A model generated the notes under the pieces. That model saw only the letters and a list, made by a program, of their open reading frames with translations, did not search any database and was not told the DNA's origin. Shown one piece after another: positions 7,206 through 15,044 of a stretch of 24,022 bases of DNA (position 1 is the stretch's first letter; every line of letters begins with the position of its first letter). Made by a program: the position numbers and the translations under genes. Source of the DNA: an uncultured Opitutales bacterium (GTDB taxonomy: Bacteria; Verrucomicrobiota; Verrucomicrobiia; Opitutales; UBA953); assembly GCA_934675585.1 (NCBI GenBank), contig CAKUQY010000028.1, positions 1 to 24,022 on the forward strand. Reading direction: 5' to 3'.

Positions 7206-7859
7206 ATGAGACACCTGCTCGATTATAGACACATTATTTGGGATTGGAACGGCACGCTGCTGAACGATTTTCTGCTTTGCGTCGAATGTCTTAATGAACA
7301 ACTGAAACTGCTGAATCTGCCGCCCTGCACGCCCGAACATTACCGCGAAATTTTTGAATTTCCGCTCATCAATGTTTACCGCAATCTGGGCGTTCCCGTG
7401 GACGATCCCGTGCGATTCAACAAAATTTGCGTCGATTTTATGAACGCTTACGAGCAAAAACGCCACAACTGCCACCTGCACGACGGCGCGCGACGATTCA
7501 TTCACAAAGTCCACGAAATGGGGCTGAGCCAGTCGATTTTTTCGGCGTATTCGCACGAACGGCTCGCTCCCGTGCTCGCCGAATACGACCTCAATCTTTA
7601 TTTTTCTTGCCTGAGCGGCGCGAACGATTTGAGCGGAAACAAAATCAGCCGCGGTCCCGCGCATTTGCGGGAACTCGGTTACGACCGCTCGCAAGTGCTT
7701 TATGTGGGCGACACAACGCACGACATTGAAGCCGCAAAACTTATGGGCGTTGATTGCGTCGTCATTTATCACGGCGATTTGGCGCAAATGTCGCTCCCGC
7801 GCGTCAGCAATCACGGCGTTCCCGTCATCGAGCATTACGAAGATTTATTGTCGCTATAA
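7206..7859 (+). CDS. HAD family hydrolase, phosphoglycolate-phosphatase-like
   Basis: At 217 residues this is the usual size for a small HAD phosphatase with a helical cap. Motif I is DWNGT at 13-17, with Asp13 the nucleophile; the usual second Asp of DxDGT is Asn15, a variant known in one HAD subgroup. The motif II Ser is in IFSAYS (about 111-116), the motif III Lys is at about 146 in NKISRGP, and motif IV is GDTTHD (168-173). It probably removes phosphate from a small metabolite in the cytoplasm; the substrate is not decidable, and phosphoglycolate is only the nearest label. The stop overlaps the stop of the convergent DUF3137-like gene (7854), so there is no room for an intergenic terminator. 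Confidence 0.88.
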   Translation: MRHLLDYRHIIWDWNGTLLNDFLLCVECLNEQLKLLNLPPCTPEHYREIFEFPLINVYRNLGVPVDDPVRFNKICVDFMNAYEQKRHNCHLHDGARRFIHKVHEMGLSQSIFSAYSHERLAPVLAEYDLNLYFSCLSGANDLSGNKISRGPAHLRELGYDRSQVLYVGDTTHDIEAAKLMGVDCVVIYHGDLAQMSLPRVSNHGVPVIEHYEDLLSL

Positions 7860-9617
7860 TTTTGTAATCATACTGCGACGATAAATTGCGTTCCCGCCAC
7901 TCGAGCATTCGCGGATTTTTTCTGCGATGTATTGCGCGCGCTCGTTGGGCTTGAACGCTTTTTTTGAAGCGTTGACATCTTCGCTGGCGTTAAACGTTCC
8001 CGTGCCGCAAACGGGCAAATATTCATCCCAATAGACGGGAACGCTATGAATGCGTCCATCGAGCCCCCATTTTTCGACATACGTCAAACGCTGTTCTTTG
8101 CGATAGCCGTGCGCGTAAACTTTGACAAGACTTTCGCCATTTCCGCGCGCGATTTCTTCGGTTTTTAAAATGCAATTAGTTACGCAACTTGGATGTTCAA
8201 AATGTTTTTGTCCCCAAAAATTCGCCAGCGATTCGTGTTCCCAAAACGACGCGCGGTTTGCCCATTCTGCGCCGTAAATATCTTCGCGGGAACGCACTTG
8301 CTGATACATTGGCACACAAAGCAGTGGCGCGAACGCAAAATAAATCGAACGAAAATAATCGCGATTGTATTCAAAAAAAGTTTTTTGCGCGACGGCAAAT
8401 TCGTAATGGCGATAGCGCGATGGGTTTGTTTCAAGTTGCAATTCTGACAAATGATCGGCGGTGATGACGTTGATTTTGCGTACTTTTTCAAAATTAAAAT
8501 CATCGCCGTAGCCGTGAATTTTATCGCGCAAAAGTGCGAGCATTGAGCGTTGCGCCAACGGCGTAAAAAGCAAGCGGAATTGCCGTTCGTTGTTGCGATT
8601 TTTGGTATCAAACGCCACTTCAAATTCCTCATTTTGCATCATCGTGTATTCGGAATCGTCTTTGAGATTGCGTGAAAACTTTTTGAGTTCGCGTTTTTTT
8701 AACCACGCGCCGATCCCGCCGTCGGCATAACCGCTTTTTTTACGCGAAAACGTTAAATCGGGCGCGGCGGTGTTCCCGTAAATCAGGCGCGTTCCCGTAA
8801 AATATTCAGGGAACGGCGCTTCGACTTCGGCGACGAGCGTTTGCGAATGGCTTACGGTGCGCCATTTGCCGTCGGGACCGCGCTCGGTCGTCGTCCAACA
8901 AATTGTTTTCGTTCCCGTGTAAGTTTTTTTGCCCCATTGCATTTTGAGCGTTTTACAAAATACAAATGGATTGCCGTTGATCAAACCGCTGTTTGCAAAA
9001 ATTACCGAACGCGAATCGTTAAAATGCTCATCCCAATCATAAATTTGCTTTAAATCAAGCACGCGTTGATGCGTAAAAAATGGATCGAATTCTAAGCGCG
9101 GCACGGTTTTTGAAATCATGCGCTGTGTGATGTCCCAATCGTAAAGATTGTTGAGGGGTTTCATTTGTTCCCACGCGAGCGCTTTGAGTTCCCGCGCCAA
9201 TTTTTCCAACAACGCTTTTTGCGCCTTGTATTTTTTGATTTTGGAATTGAGAAAAATAAAAATCACCGCGAGCACAAACGTTCCCGCGGCAGGTGCCAAA
9301 AATAATGCCAAAACTAATTCTTGCGAAAGTCTCGAAAATTGCCAATCGTGCGCGAAACCAACAATCAGCGGGAACGCCAAACCGCCAATCGCCACCAACC
9401 AAAAAATAACGCGCACAAATTGCCAAAAACCCAACCACGATACAACGCTCTCTAATTCTTCTTCGCGGGAACGCAATTCGGCGACGGTTTTTTTATTTGC
9501 CTTAATATCCGTTCCCGCGTCATCAACAAGTTCTTGAAAAGTTTCGCGCATAACTTTTTCAAATTGCGCGCGAAACTTACTCGCAAAATCGTTGAGCGGA
9601 TCGTAAATATCTTCCAT
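7854..9617 (-). CDS. DUF3137-like membrane protein
   Basis: This 587-residue protein has a charged N-terminal helical region (1-60), two membrane segments (about 67-88 and 100-123), a short coiled-coil-like Lys/Ala/Leu stretch (125-145) and a large soluble domain. A segment near 350-375 (EFEVAFDT then RQFRLLFTP) resembles the DUF3137 pattern, in which an FE-F-V-Y block leads into a YILTP-type block. DUF3137 proteins often sit beside lemA, and here the next gene upstream is lemA, 40 bp away on the same strand, which supports the call. The function of the family is not established; a role in envelope remodelling is a guess. The C-terminal third has no recognised motif. Confidence 0.7.
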   Translation of the reverse strand: MEDIYDPLNDFASKFRAQFEKVMRETFQELVDDAGTDIKANKKTVAELRSREEELESVVSWLGFWQFVRVIFWLVAIGGLAFPLIVGFAHDWQFSRLSQELVLALFLAPAAGTFVLAVIFIFLNSKIKKYKAQKALLEKLARELKALAWEQMKPLNNLYDWDITQRMISKTVPRLEFDPFFTHQRVLDLKQIYDWDEHFNDSRSVIFANSGLINGNPFVFCKTLKMQWGKKTYTGTKTICWTTTERGPDGKWRTVSHSQTLVAEVEAPFPEYFTGTRLIYGNTAAPDLTFSRKKSGYADGGIGAWLKKRELKKFSRNLKDDSEYTMMQNEEFEVAFDTKNRNNERQFRLLFTPLAQRSMLALLRDKIHGYGDDFNFEKVRKINVITADHLSELQLETNPSRYRHYEFAVAQKTFFEYNRDYFRSIYFAFAPLLCVPMYQQVRSREDIYGAEWANRASFWEHESLANFWGQKHFEHPSCVTNCILKTEEIARGNGESLVKVYAHGYRKEQRLTYVEKWGLDGRIHSVPVYWDEYLPVCGTGTFNASEDVNASKKAFKPNERAQYIAEKIRECSSGGNAIYRRSMITKL

Positions 9618-9657
9618 TGCGGGAACGCCAAAACGCTCAATAGTTTAACCGTCTTTG

Positions 9658-10416
9658 TTAAAAGAATTTGGCACGCGCGGCAGCTTTAACTTCCGCCGAA
9701 GCCGTGAATGGAATCCGCGTGTGATAACCGTTGCGCGCGGCAACAATCATTTTTGTTGGCCAATCAAAAATGTCGCGATTCCATTGCGAAACCGTATCGT
9801 TGTAGAGCGAGCGTGCCGCCGTAATTTCGCGTTGCAAATAACTGTTTTGCTGCATCGCGTCCGCAATCGCGTTGTGCGCTTTCAGCTCCGGATACGCCTC
9901 AACTTGCGGGAACAAACGTCCAAACGCCATGTCGAGATTGCCCGCCATCGCGTTGCGTTCGCCGTCTCCCAAATGCGCGCCACCGCGATAAGCCGCGACC
10001 GTTTTCATCACGTCTTTATCTAAATCAATCGCGCGTTCGACCAAGCCCACCACGTTTTGCAAAATTTGAAAACGCTGTTCGAGATAATTGTCAATTTCAG
10101 ACGCTTCGGCTTGGATTTTTTGTTCGAGCTGACGAAAATAATTGTCCGCGCCGATTTTCATAAAAATAAAAATCACGCCCGGCGACAAGCCCGCCACCAA
10201 AACGCCAATCGCCACGCCCCATTGCTCATTGGTTGCCGTTCCCGCGTCAAGCGCCGAAAACAACATCAACGCTCCCGGCAACGCACAAAGCCACAAAGCA
10301 ATTTCAAACAATACCGAGCCAAAACCAACACGCGCCGGCAGCTGCTTTTCAATTACGTTAACATCGCGGCCCGCGAGGTTGGTTGGGCCAGTCATTTCGT
10401 CTAATTGATTCGCCAT
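9658..10416 (-). CDS. lemA: LemA family protein
   Basis: The ATG at 10414-10416 gives 252 residues. An upstream in-frame start at 10455 would add 13 residues, but it would precede the candidate -10 box, so the shorter form is preferred. Two hydrophobic segments lie near the N-terminus (about residues 35-55 and 65-85), followed by a long helical domain. The LemA signature is visible: an FPQVEAYPELKA block and, near the C-terminus, AARSLYNDTVSQWN then IFDWPTKMI, the form of the conserved YN-x-V-x-x-YN...FP block. Most LemA proteins have one N-terminal membrane segment, so the second is unusual. LemA function is poorly known. It forms a pair with the DUF3137-like gene downstream. Confidence 0.82.
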   Translation of the reverse strand: MANQLDEMTGPTNLAGRDVNVIEKQLPARVGFGSVLFEIALWLCALPGALMLFSALDAGTATNEQWGVAIGVLVAGLSPGVIFIFMKIGADNYFRQLEQKIQAEASEIDNYLEQRFQILQNVVGLVERAIDLDKDVMKTVAAYRGGAHLGDGERNAMAGNLDMAFGRLFPQVEAYPELKAHNAIADAMQQNSYLQREITAARSLYNDTVSQWNRDIFDWPTKMIVAARNGYHTRIPFTASAEVKAAARAKFF

Positions 10417-10426
10417 AACGAAAATT

Positions 10427-10455
10427 ATTATAAACAATTGTTCCCGCAAACACAA
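10427..10455 (-). promoter_or_regulatory. Candidate lemA promoter
   Basis: On the minus strand TTGTGT (10450-10455), a 17-bp spacer and TATAAT (10427-10432) precede the lemA ATG by 10 nt. The -10 is perfect and the -35 is weak. The spacer holds one arm of an inverted motif pair (10440-10447). Confidence 0.4.
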
Positions 10456-10467
10456 CGGCGCGGGAAC
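10440..10467 (-). terminator. Inverted motif pair between xthA and lemA
   Basis: GTTCCCGC (10440-10447) and GCGGGAAC (10460-10467) form an 8-bp stem with a 12-nt loop. It starts 4 nt after the exonuclease stop and could end or attenuate that transcript. No T-run follows directly in the minus direction, so efficiency is uncertain. Confidence 0.45.
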
Positions 10468-10470
10468 GCT

Positions 10471-11247
10471 CTAAAAAAATAAATCCGAAATTTCAACCGA
10501 AACAGGACAATGGTCCGAGCCCAACACATCGGCGTGAATTGCGGGAACGCTAAAATCATTTTTTAACGCTTGCGAAACCAACCAATAATCAATTCTCCAC
10601 CCCACATTGCGTTCCCGCGCTTTCATGCGATAACTCCACCACGAATAAGCTTTGGCGAGTTTGGGATTTTTTTCGCGAAATGTGTCGATAAATCCCGCCG
10701 ACAAATGTTCGCCAAACGATGTGCGTTCTTCGATTGAATATCCCGGATTTTGCTCGTTGGCTTTGGGATGTTCAAGATCGATCGGCTGATGCGCGCAATT
10801 AAAATCGCCGCAAACGGCAACCGGTTTTTTCGCCGCGAGCGCGCTCAAATATTCACGAAACTCTTTGTCCCAAGCCATGCGAAAATCGAGGCGCGCGAGT
10901 TCGCCTTGCGCGTTGGGAACGTAAGCATTGACGACAAAAATATTTTTGTATTCGGCAGCGATCACGCGACCTTCGTGCGGATTTTCCAGCGTTCCCGCAA
11001 AACTTGTATCGACGGAAAGCGGCTCAACTTTTGAAAACAAAGCCGTTCCCGAATAACCAGGGCGCACGGCGGGACGCAACGTGCAATGTTTATAAACGCT
11101 GGTGATGCTTTCGGGCAATGCTAAATCCGCGGGACATTTGATTTCTTGCAACATCAAAATATCGGGCGAATATTCAACCAAATAATCCTCAAAATTTTTC
11201 TTTAAAACGGCGCGCAGCCCGTTCACATTCCACGAATGCAATTTCAT
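10471..11247 (-). CDS. xthA: Exodeoxyribonuclease III
   Basis: The protein has 258 residues, the normal length of ExoIII. The active-site set of the endonuclease/exonuclease/phosphatase superfamily is complete: Asn-Val-Asn-Gly (7-10), metal ligand Glu35 in LQE, Tyr109 in NAYVPN, GDFN (147-150), the WWSYR...GWRIDY block (about 203-221, Asp220) and SDH (244-246). The enzyme cleaves at abasic sites and degrades one strand from 3' ends in base excision repair. It starts 4 nt after the stop of the QueD-family gene, so the two form a short operon. Confidence 0.95.
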   Translation of the reverse strand: MKLHSWNVNGLRAVLKKNFEDYLVEYSPDILMLQEIKCPADLALPESITSVYKHCTLRPAVRPGYSGTALFSKVEPLSVDTSFAGTLENPHEGRVIAAEYKNIFVVNAYVPNAQGELARLDFRMAWDKEFREYLSALAAKKPVAVCGDFNCAHQPIDLEHPKANEQNPGYSIEERTSFGEHLSAGFIDTFREKNPKLAKAYSWWSYRMKARERNVGWRIDYWLVSQALKNDFSVPAIHADVLGSDHCPVSVEISDLFF

Positions 11248-11251
11248 AAAA

Positions 11252-11680
11252 TTAAACTTCGTAAGTGGCGATGTCGCGGGAACTCTCGCAGGTTTTTACG
11301 GCTTTAATCCACGCGCGGTTATTGGTCATCGCGCGCACTTGCGGGTCAAAAATTGCGTGCAAATGTTGCGCCAAACCTTCGGCGGACGCGCATTCGACAA
11401 AATAAGGTTTGAAAAGTTGCGGGAACGCCTCAATCATCGCGTGCGCCGTTTTGTCTGCCTTAGCAAAAACGCAAGCGTGATCGAGATTTTCATCAAGCCA
11501 TTTTGCAATAAATTTTAAGCCGCCAAAATCGACGACAAAACCTTGTTCGTCAAGCGATTCGCAAGCAAAGACAAATGTGAACGCCCAATTGTGTCCATGC
11601 ACAAAACGGCAACGCCCGTCGTGCTTGTATTGCACGTGCGCGAACGCAATATCTTCATAAATTTTTTCGCAAGTAAACAT
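11252..11680 (-). CDS. queD: 6-carboxytetrahydropterin synthase / PTPS family protein (QueD-like)
   Basis: At 142 residues it matches the short QueD/6-pyruvoyltetrahydropterin synthase family. The zinc ligands His15, His28 and His30 (in VHGHNW), the catalytic Cys24 (C-x3-HGH), VDFG (50-53) and LDHA (66-69) are all visible, as is a Glu in the C-terminal TCESS block (Glu132). QueD makes 6-carboxy-tetrahydropterin for the queuosine/7-deazaguanine pathway. The usual PTAEN block reads SAEGL here, so the subfamily is not certain. No other queuosine genes are in the window. It is followed at 4 nt by exonuclease III. Confidence 0.82.
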   Translation of the reverse strand: MFTCEKIYEDIAFAHVQYKHDGRCRFVHGHNWAFTFVFACESLDEQGFVVDFGGLKFIAKWLDENLDHACVFAKADKTAHAMIEAFPQLFKPYFVECASAEGLAQHLHAIFDPQVRAMTNNRAWIKAVKTCESSRDIATYEV

Positions 11681-11701
11681 CTATTTCAAGATAACAAATT
11701 T

Positions 11702-11738
11702 GCGTTCCCGCTGCGACAGAAAAAAACCGCGGGAACGC
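11702..11738 (-). terminator. 10-bp perfect hairpin from inverted motif copies
   Basis: GCGTTCCCGC (11702-11711) and GCGGGAACGC (11729-11738) are exact reverse complements around a 17-nt loop. It lies 9 nt beyond the stop of the Sel1-repeat gene and upstream of the QueD-like gene, the right place for a terminator between two minus-strand units. The T-run on that strand lies in the loop rather than after the stem. Confidence 0.55.
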
Positions 11739-11747
11739 GTTTTTGCG

Positions 11748-12569
11748 CTACTTTTTTTTGCCTCCGTTAGCGATGCGCTCGAGATAAAATTTGGCTTCAC
11801 CACTTTCATTGAGCGCCGCAAGCACTAACCATTGACGCGCTTTAGTTTTATTTTTTTTCAAACCCCATTCGCCATCTAAATAATGCCGCCCCATCGCACT
11901 TTGCGCCGCGCCGTTCCCGTTTTTTGCGAGATTTTCAATCCACGCAATCGTGTTTTCTTCGGGATCTTTAATCTCGCCAATATCGCCGACAAGGTCAAAC
12001 TCAATCGCCATTTTTGTCGCGGCTTCGAGATCTTGCGCCACGCCATGACCTTCAATCAAACAAATGCACAAATCTCTGCGCGCACGCTGATCGCCAAGTC
12101 GCGCCGCTTGCTCAAATAACGCATACGCCTTGGCATAATCTTGCTCAACGCCCTCGCCTTCATAATACGAATGCGCCAAATTAACCATCGCATAAACGTT
12201 CCCGCCACACGCCGATTTTAAATGCCATTTTACCGAATTTTTAGAACTGCGCTTGCAGCCACGTCCGCGATAACAACAAACGCCCAATTTATTTTGCGCA
12301 TTTGCGTCGCCCGCCTCAGACGCTTTCAACAACCACTTGACCGCCTCGCGCTCATTTTCTTTGACGCCTTCGCCATCAAGATAGCAAATGCCCACTTGAC
12401 GCTGCGCCACAGGCAAACCCAAATCCCCCGCCAACTCAAACCATTTCAAGCCCTTTGATTTGTCCTGCTTCACATCAATTCCATAAAAATAACAAAGCCC
12501 CAATTCAAAAATTTTTTGAGGATTTGACGAATCAACTTCTTTTAACAATTTTTTAAAATTAAGCTCCAT
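11748..12569 (-). CDS. Sel1-repeat (TPR-like) protein
   Basis: The protein has 273 residues from the ATG at 12567-12569. An in-frame GTG at 12579-12581 would add 4 residues, but it overlaps the AGAAGG ribosome site (12581-12586 on this strand), so the ATG is preferred. About six Sel1-like units of 36 residues run from about residue 15 to the end, each with a LG-x-CY-x-x-G-x-GV centre and a KA-x-x-W-x-x-KAA-like second helix. No signal peptide or membrane segment is seen, so it is probably cytoplasmic. Such solenoids bind partner proteins; the partner here is unknown. It is transcribed divergently from the glycan gene pair. Confidence 0.88.
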   Translation of the reverse strand: MELNFKKLLKEVDSSNPQKIFELGLCYFYGIDVKQDKSKGLKWFELAGDLGLPVAQRQVGICYLDGEGVKENEREAVKWLLKASEAGDANAQNKLGVCCYRGRGCKRSSKNSVKWHLKSACGGNVYAMVNLAHSYYEGEGVEQDYAKAYALFEQAARLGDQRARRDLCICLIEGHGVAQDLEAATKMAIEFDLVGDIGEIKDPEENTIAWIENLAKNGNGAAQSAMGRHYLDGEWGLKKNKTKARQWLVLAALNESGEAKFYLERIANGGKKK

Positions 12570-12580
12570 AATGTTTAACA

Positions 12581-12598
12581 CCTTCTAACAAGATTATA
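12581..12598 (-). promoter_or_regulatory. -10 box and ribosome site of the Sel1-repeat gene
   Basis: On the minus strand CGTATAAT (TATAAT at 12593-12598) is followed by AGAAGG (12581-12586) and then the ATG 11 nt later. This is one of few clear Shine-Dalgarno-like sites in the window. No strong -35 is seen. Confidence 0.45.
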
Positions 12599-12704
12599 CG
12601 ATTTTTTGCATTCTCGCGAATTCTAATGAAAAACTAAATATTTTCACACACCCTCAAAAAATATTCTTGCCTCGTGTTTTTTTTTTTCGACTAAAATAAA
12701 AAAT

Positions 12705-13958
12705 ATGGAAAAGCAAAATCGATTTCAAAAATTATTAATTATCGGCGCGGGAATTTCAGGGCTGACTGTTGCACAAAATCTTCGTGAGAAATTTGACGTT
12801 ATGATTTTCGAAAAAGAAAGCGTTCCTGGCGGGCTTATTCGTTGTCGGCGCGTTGACGGTTCGCTTTTTCATATTTGCGGCGGGCATGTTTTTAATTCCA
12901 AACGACAAGATGTTCTCGATTGGTTTTGGAAACATTTTGACAAAGAAAAAGAATTCACAAAAGCCGATCGCAATTCTGTTGTTTTTATGAGCGACGGGAA
13001 CGCGATTCCTTATCCTATCGAAAATCACGCTTACTTGTTCACTCCCACAATGATGCGCGATTTTGTTAAGGATTTAGTAACACTTGCCCAACAAAAAAAT
13101 CACGTTCCCGCGAATTTTGAGGATTTTTTAAAAGGTTGTTTTGGGAACACGCTTTATCGAGAATATTTTCAGCCCTACAACGAAAAAGTTTGGAGACGAG
13201 ATTTAAAGAAAGTTCCACTATCTTGGCTCGAAGACAAATTGCCGATGCCAACGGTTGAAGAAATGATTTTTAACAACATCAATCATGTCAAAGAAAAAGA
13301 ATTTGTTCACTCAACTTTTTGGTATGAAAAACAGGGTGGCTCACAATTTATCGCAAATCGTTTAGCCGAAGGTTTAAACATTCGCTATAACACACCCGTT
13401 GAAAAAATTGAAAAACGCGGGAACGAATTTCTCGTAAATGGCGAAATTTTTGATAAAATCGTGTTTTGCGGGAACGTTAAACAGTTGCCAACACTTTACA
13501 AGTCAAGCGTCATCGAAAAATACAAATCTCAAATTGAGGCACTTGAAAGTCACGGGACAACCACCGTTTTTTGCGAAATCGAAAAAAATCCTTACAGCTG
13601 GATTTACATGCCATCGCGGGAACACCAATCGCATAGAATTATTTGCACCGGCAATTTTTCACCAACCAACAACGCTCCCGCGAAAATGACCGCAAGCATC
13701 GAATTTACAGACGAAATTTCCAAAGAAGAAATCCTGAAAAACTTGGAAAAAATTCCGCTAAAACCGAAATATTTAACGCACCATTACAATCAATTTACCT
13801 ACCCGATTCAAGACTCAAACACGCGCGAAATTATTCGCGAAATGAAATCGCAATTAAGCGCTAAGAACTTTTTTATGACGGGACGTTTCGCCGATTGGGA
13901 ATATTACAATATGGATGTCGCAATCGGCGCAGCAATCGATCTTTGCAAAACAATTTAA
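12705..13958 (+). CDS. UDP-galactopyranose-mutase-like FAD protein
   Basis: This 417-residue protein has an N-terminal FAD-binding Rossmann motif GAGISGL (14-20) followed by the IFEKE acidic strand end and PGGL. A Gly-Gly-His-x-Phe block (CGGHVFN) sits where UDP-galactopyranose mutases have their conserved GPHIFH-type motif. The C-terminal GRFADWEYYNMDVAIGAAI block closes the FAD site. Such enzymes isomerise UDP-sugars between pyranose and furanose forms, or act as related amine-oxidase-fold enzymes in glycan synthesis. The gene is followed after 15 nt by a probable glycosyltransferase, which supports a surface-glycan role. It is AT-rich compared with the flanks. TAAAAT (12692-12697) is a possible -10, 7 nt from the ATG; no ribosome site is seen. 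Confidence 0.78.
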   Translation: MEKQNRFQKLLIIGAGISGLTVAQNLREKFDVMIFEKESVPGGLIRCRRVDGSLFHICGGHVFNSKRQDVLDWFWKHFDKEKEFTKADRNSVVFMSDGNAIPYPIENHAYLFTPTMMRDFVKDLVTLAQQKNHVPANFEDFLKGCFGNTLYREYFQPYNEKVWRRDLKKVPLSWLEDKLPMPTVEEMIFNNINHVKEKEFVHSTFWYEKQGGSQFIANRLAEGLNIRYNTPVEKIEKRGNEFLVNGEIFDKIVFCGNVKQLPTLYKSSVIEKYKSQIEALESHGTTTVFCEIEKNPYSWIYMPSREHQSHRIICTGNFSPTNNAPAKMTASIEFTDEISKEEILKNLEKIPLKPKYLTHHYNQFTYPIQDSNTREIIREMKSQLSAKNFFMTGRFADWEYYNMDVAIGAAIDLCKTI

Positions 13959-13973
13959 CACTAAAAAAAAATT

Positions 13974-14861
13974 ATGGAAAACAACGATACAAAAATCTGC
14001 TTGATGGTCATTTACAACCATCGCTACGACAAAAACATTCCTCGCGTTGAAGAATTATACAAAGGAAAATTCTCACACATTTTCCACATTATGCCATTTT
14101 ATGACGGGAACAAAGAAAACGTCATTCCCGTTTACGAAAATTCATTTTATTTTTCAAACTACATCGCGCAAGCCTACCAACACCTAAAAAATAAAGGGTT
14201 TACACATTTCTTCGTCGTTGCCGACGATATGATTTTAAATCCAGTCATCAACGAAAATTCACTTTGGGACGAAACCGGAATCAAAAAAGACGAATGCTAC
14301 ATTAGTGGATTTTTAGAAATGCACAAAAGAAAACAATGGTGGGGGCACATTATTTCTGCAATGAAATTTAAATTAAAACAACCAGGCGTCGAATTTCAAA
14401 ACTATCTGCCTAAAATTGAAGAGGCACAAAAATGTTTTAAAAAATTTAATCTCGAATGTAAAGCAATCCCATGGAAACTTCTTTTATTTTCAACCAACTT
14501 AAAAACAAAATTAAAACTTATTAAGCGCGGAAAAATTTTAAGAAAATTTAAATACCCACTTGTCGGTGGATATTCAGACATCTTTCTCATTACCGCAAAA
14601 ACAATGGAAAAATTTGCTCAATATTGCGGAATTTTTGCTACTGCCCGTTTGTTTGTAGAAATTGCTATCCCAACATCGATGGTTTTGTCCGCAGAAAAAA
14701 TTCATGTTGGAAGTGGAAAATTAAAAGAAGGCGCGATGTGGTCAAACGATGTAAAAAAATCGCTTGCCGAAAAATATCAAAACTCGCTTTCGGAGCTTTT
14801 AAAAAATTATCCCAAAGATACCTTCTTTTTACATCCTGTAAAATTAAGTATGTGGAAATAA
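13974..14861 (+). CDS. Probable glycosyltransferase of unknown specificity
   Basis: This 295-residue soluble-looking protein has an N-terminal alpha/beta start (ICLMVIYNHRYD, 8-19) and a hydrophobic strand ending in Asp-Asp (FFVVADD, 79-85). That arrangement resembles the metal-binding DxD/DD of GT-A glycosyltransferases. A conserved-looking PLVGGYSDIFLI segment lies past the middle. No named family is recognised with confidence. It follows the UDP-galactopyranose-mutase-like gene at 15 nt and is very AT-rich and Lys-rich. It holds no exact copy of the dispersed GCGGGAAC octamer, unlike most neighbours, which hints at more recent acquisition. A furanosyl transfer role is an inference from context only. 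Confidence 0.6.
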   Translation: MENNDTKICLMVIYNHRYDKNIPRVEELYKGKFSHIFHIMPFYDGNKENVIPVYENSFYFSNYIAQAYQHLKNKGFTHFFVVADDMILNPVINENSLWDETGIKKDECYISGFLEMHKRKQWWGHIISAMKFKLKQPGVEFQNYLPKIEEAQKCFKKFNLECKAIPWKLLLFSTNLKTKLKLIKRGKILRKFKYPLVGGYSDIFLITAKTMEKFAQYCGIFATARLFVEIAIPTSMVLSAEKIHVGSGKLKEGAMWSNDVKKSLAEKYQNSLSELLKNYPKDTFFLHPVKLSMWK

Positions 14862-14884
14862 TCTAATCGTTCCCATGTTCTGTC

Positions 14885-14960
14885 GTCCTTTCAGGACTTG
14901 TTAATTTTTTCTTTTACTCAGGGCTTGCGCCCTGGGCTAATTCTTTCGCGCTTTCAGCGC
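14885..14960. repeat. Three tandem short palindromes between convergent genes
   Basis: The hairpins are GTCC-TTTCA-GGAC (14885-14897), CAGGGC-TTGC-GCCCTG (14919-14934) and GCGC-TTTCA-GCGC (14948-14960). The first and third share the TTTCA loop. They lie in the gap between the convergent glycosyltransferase and nnr genes, so they may also end transcription from both sides. The pattern recalls dispersed palindromic repeats seen between genes in many environmental bacteria. The rest of 14862-15044 has no gene. Confidence 0.6.
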
Positions 14961-15044
14961 TCAAAGTTTGTGTTCCCGCACACCCCCCAAAAATAAATTC
15001 GTTGATAAAAAATCCCGTTTCCGCGCCCGCGTTCCCGCAAATTT

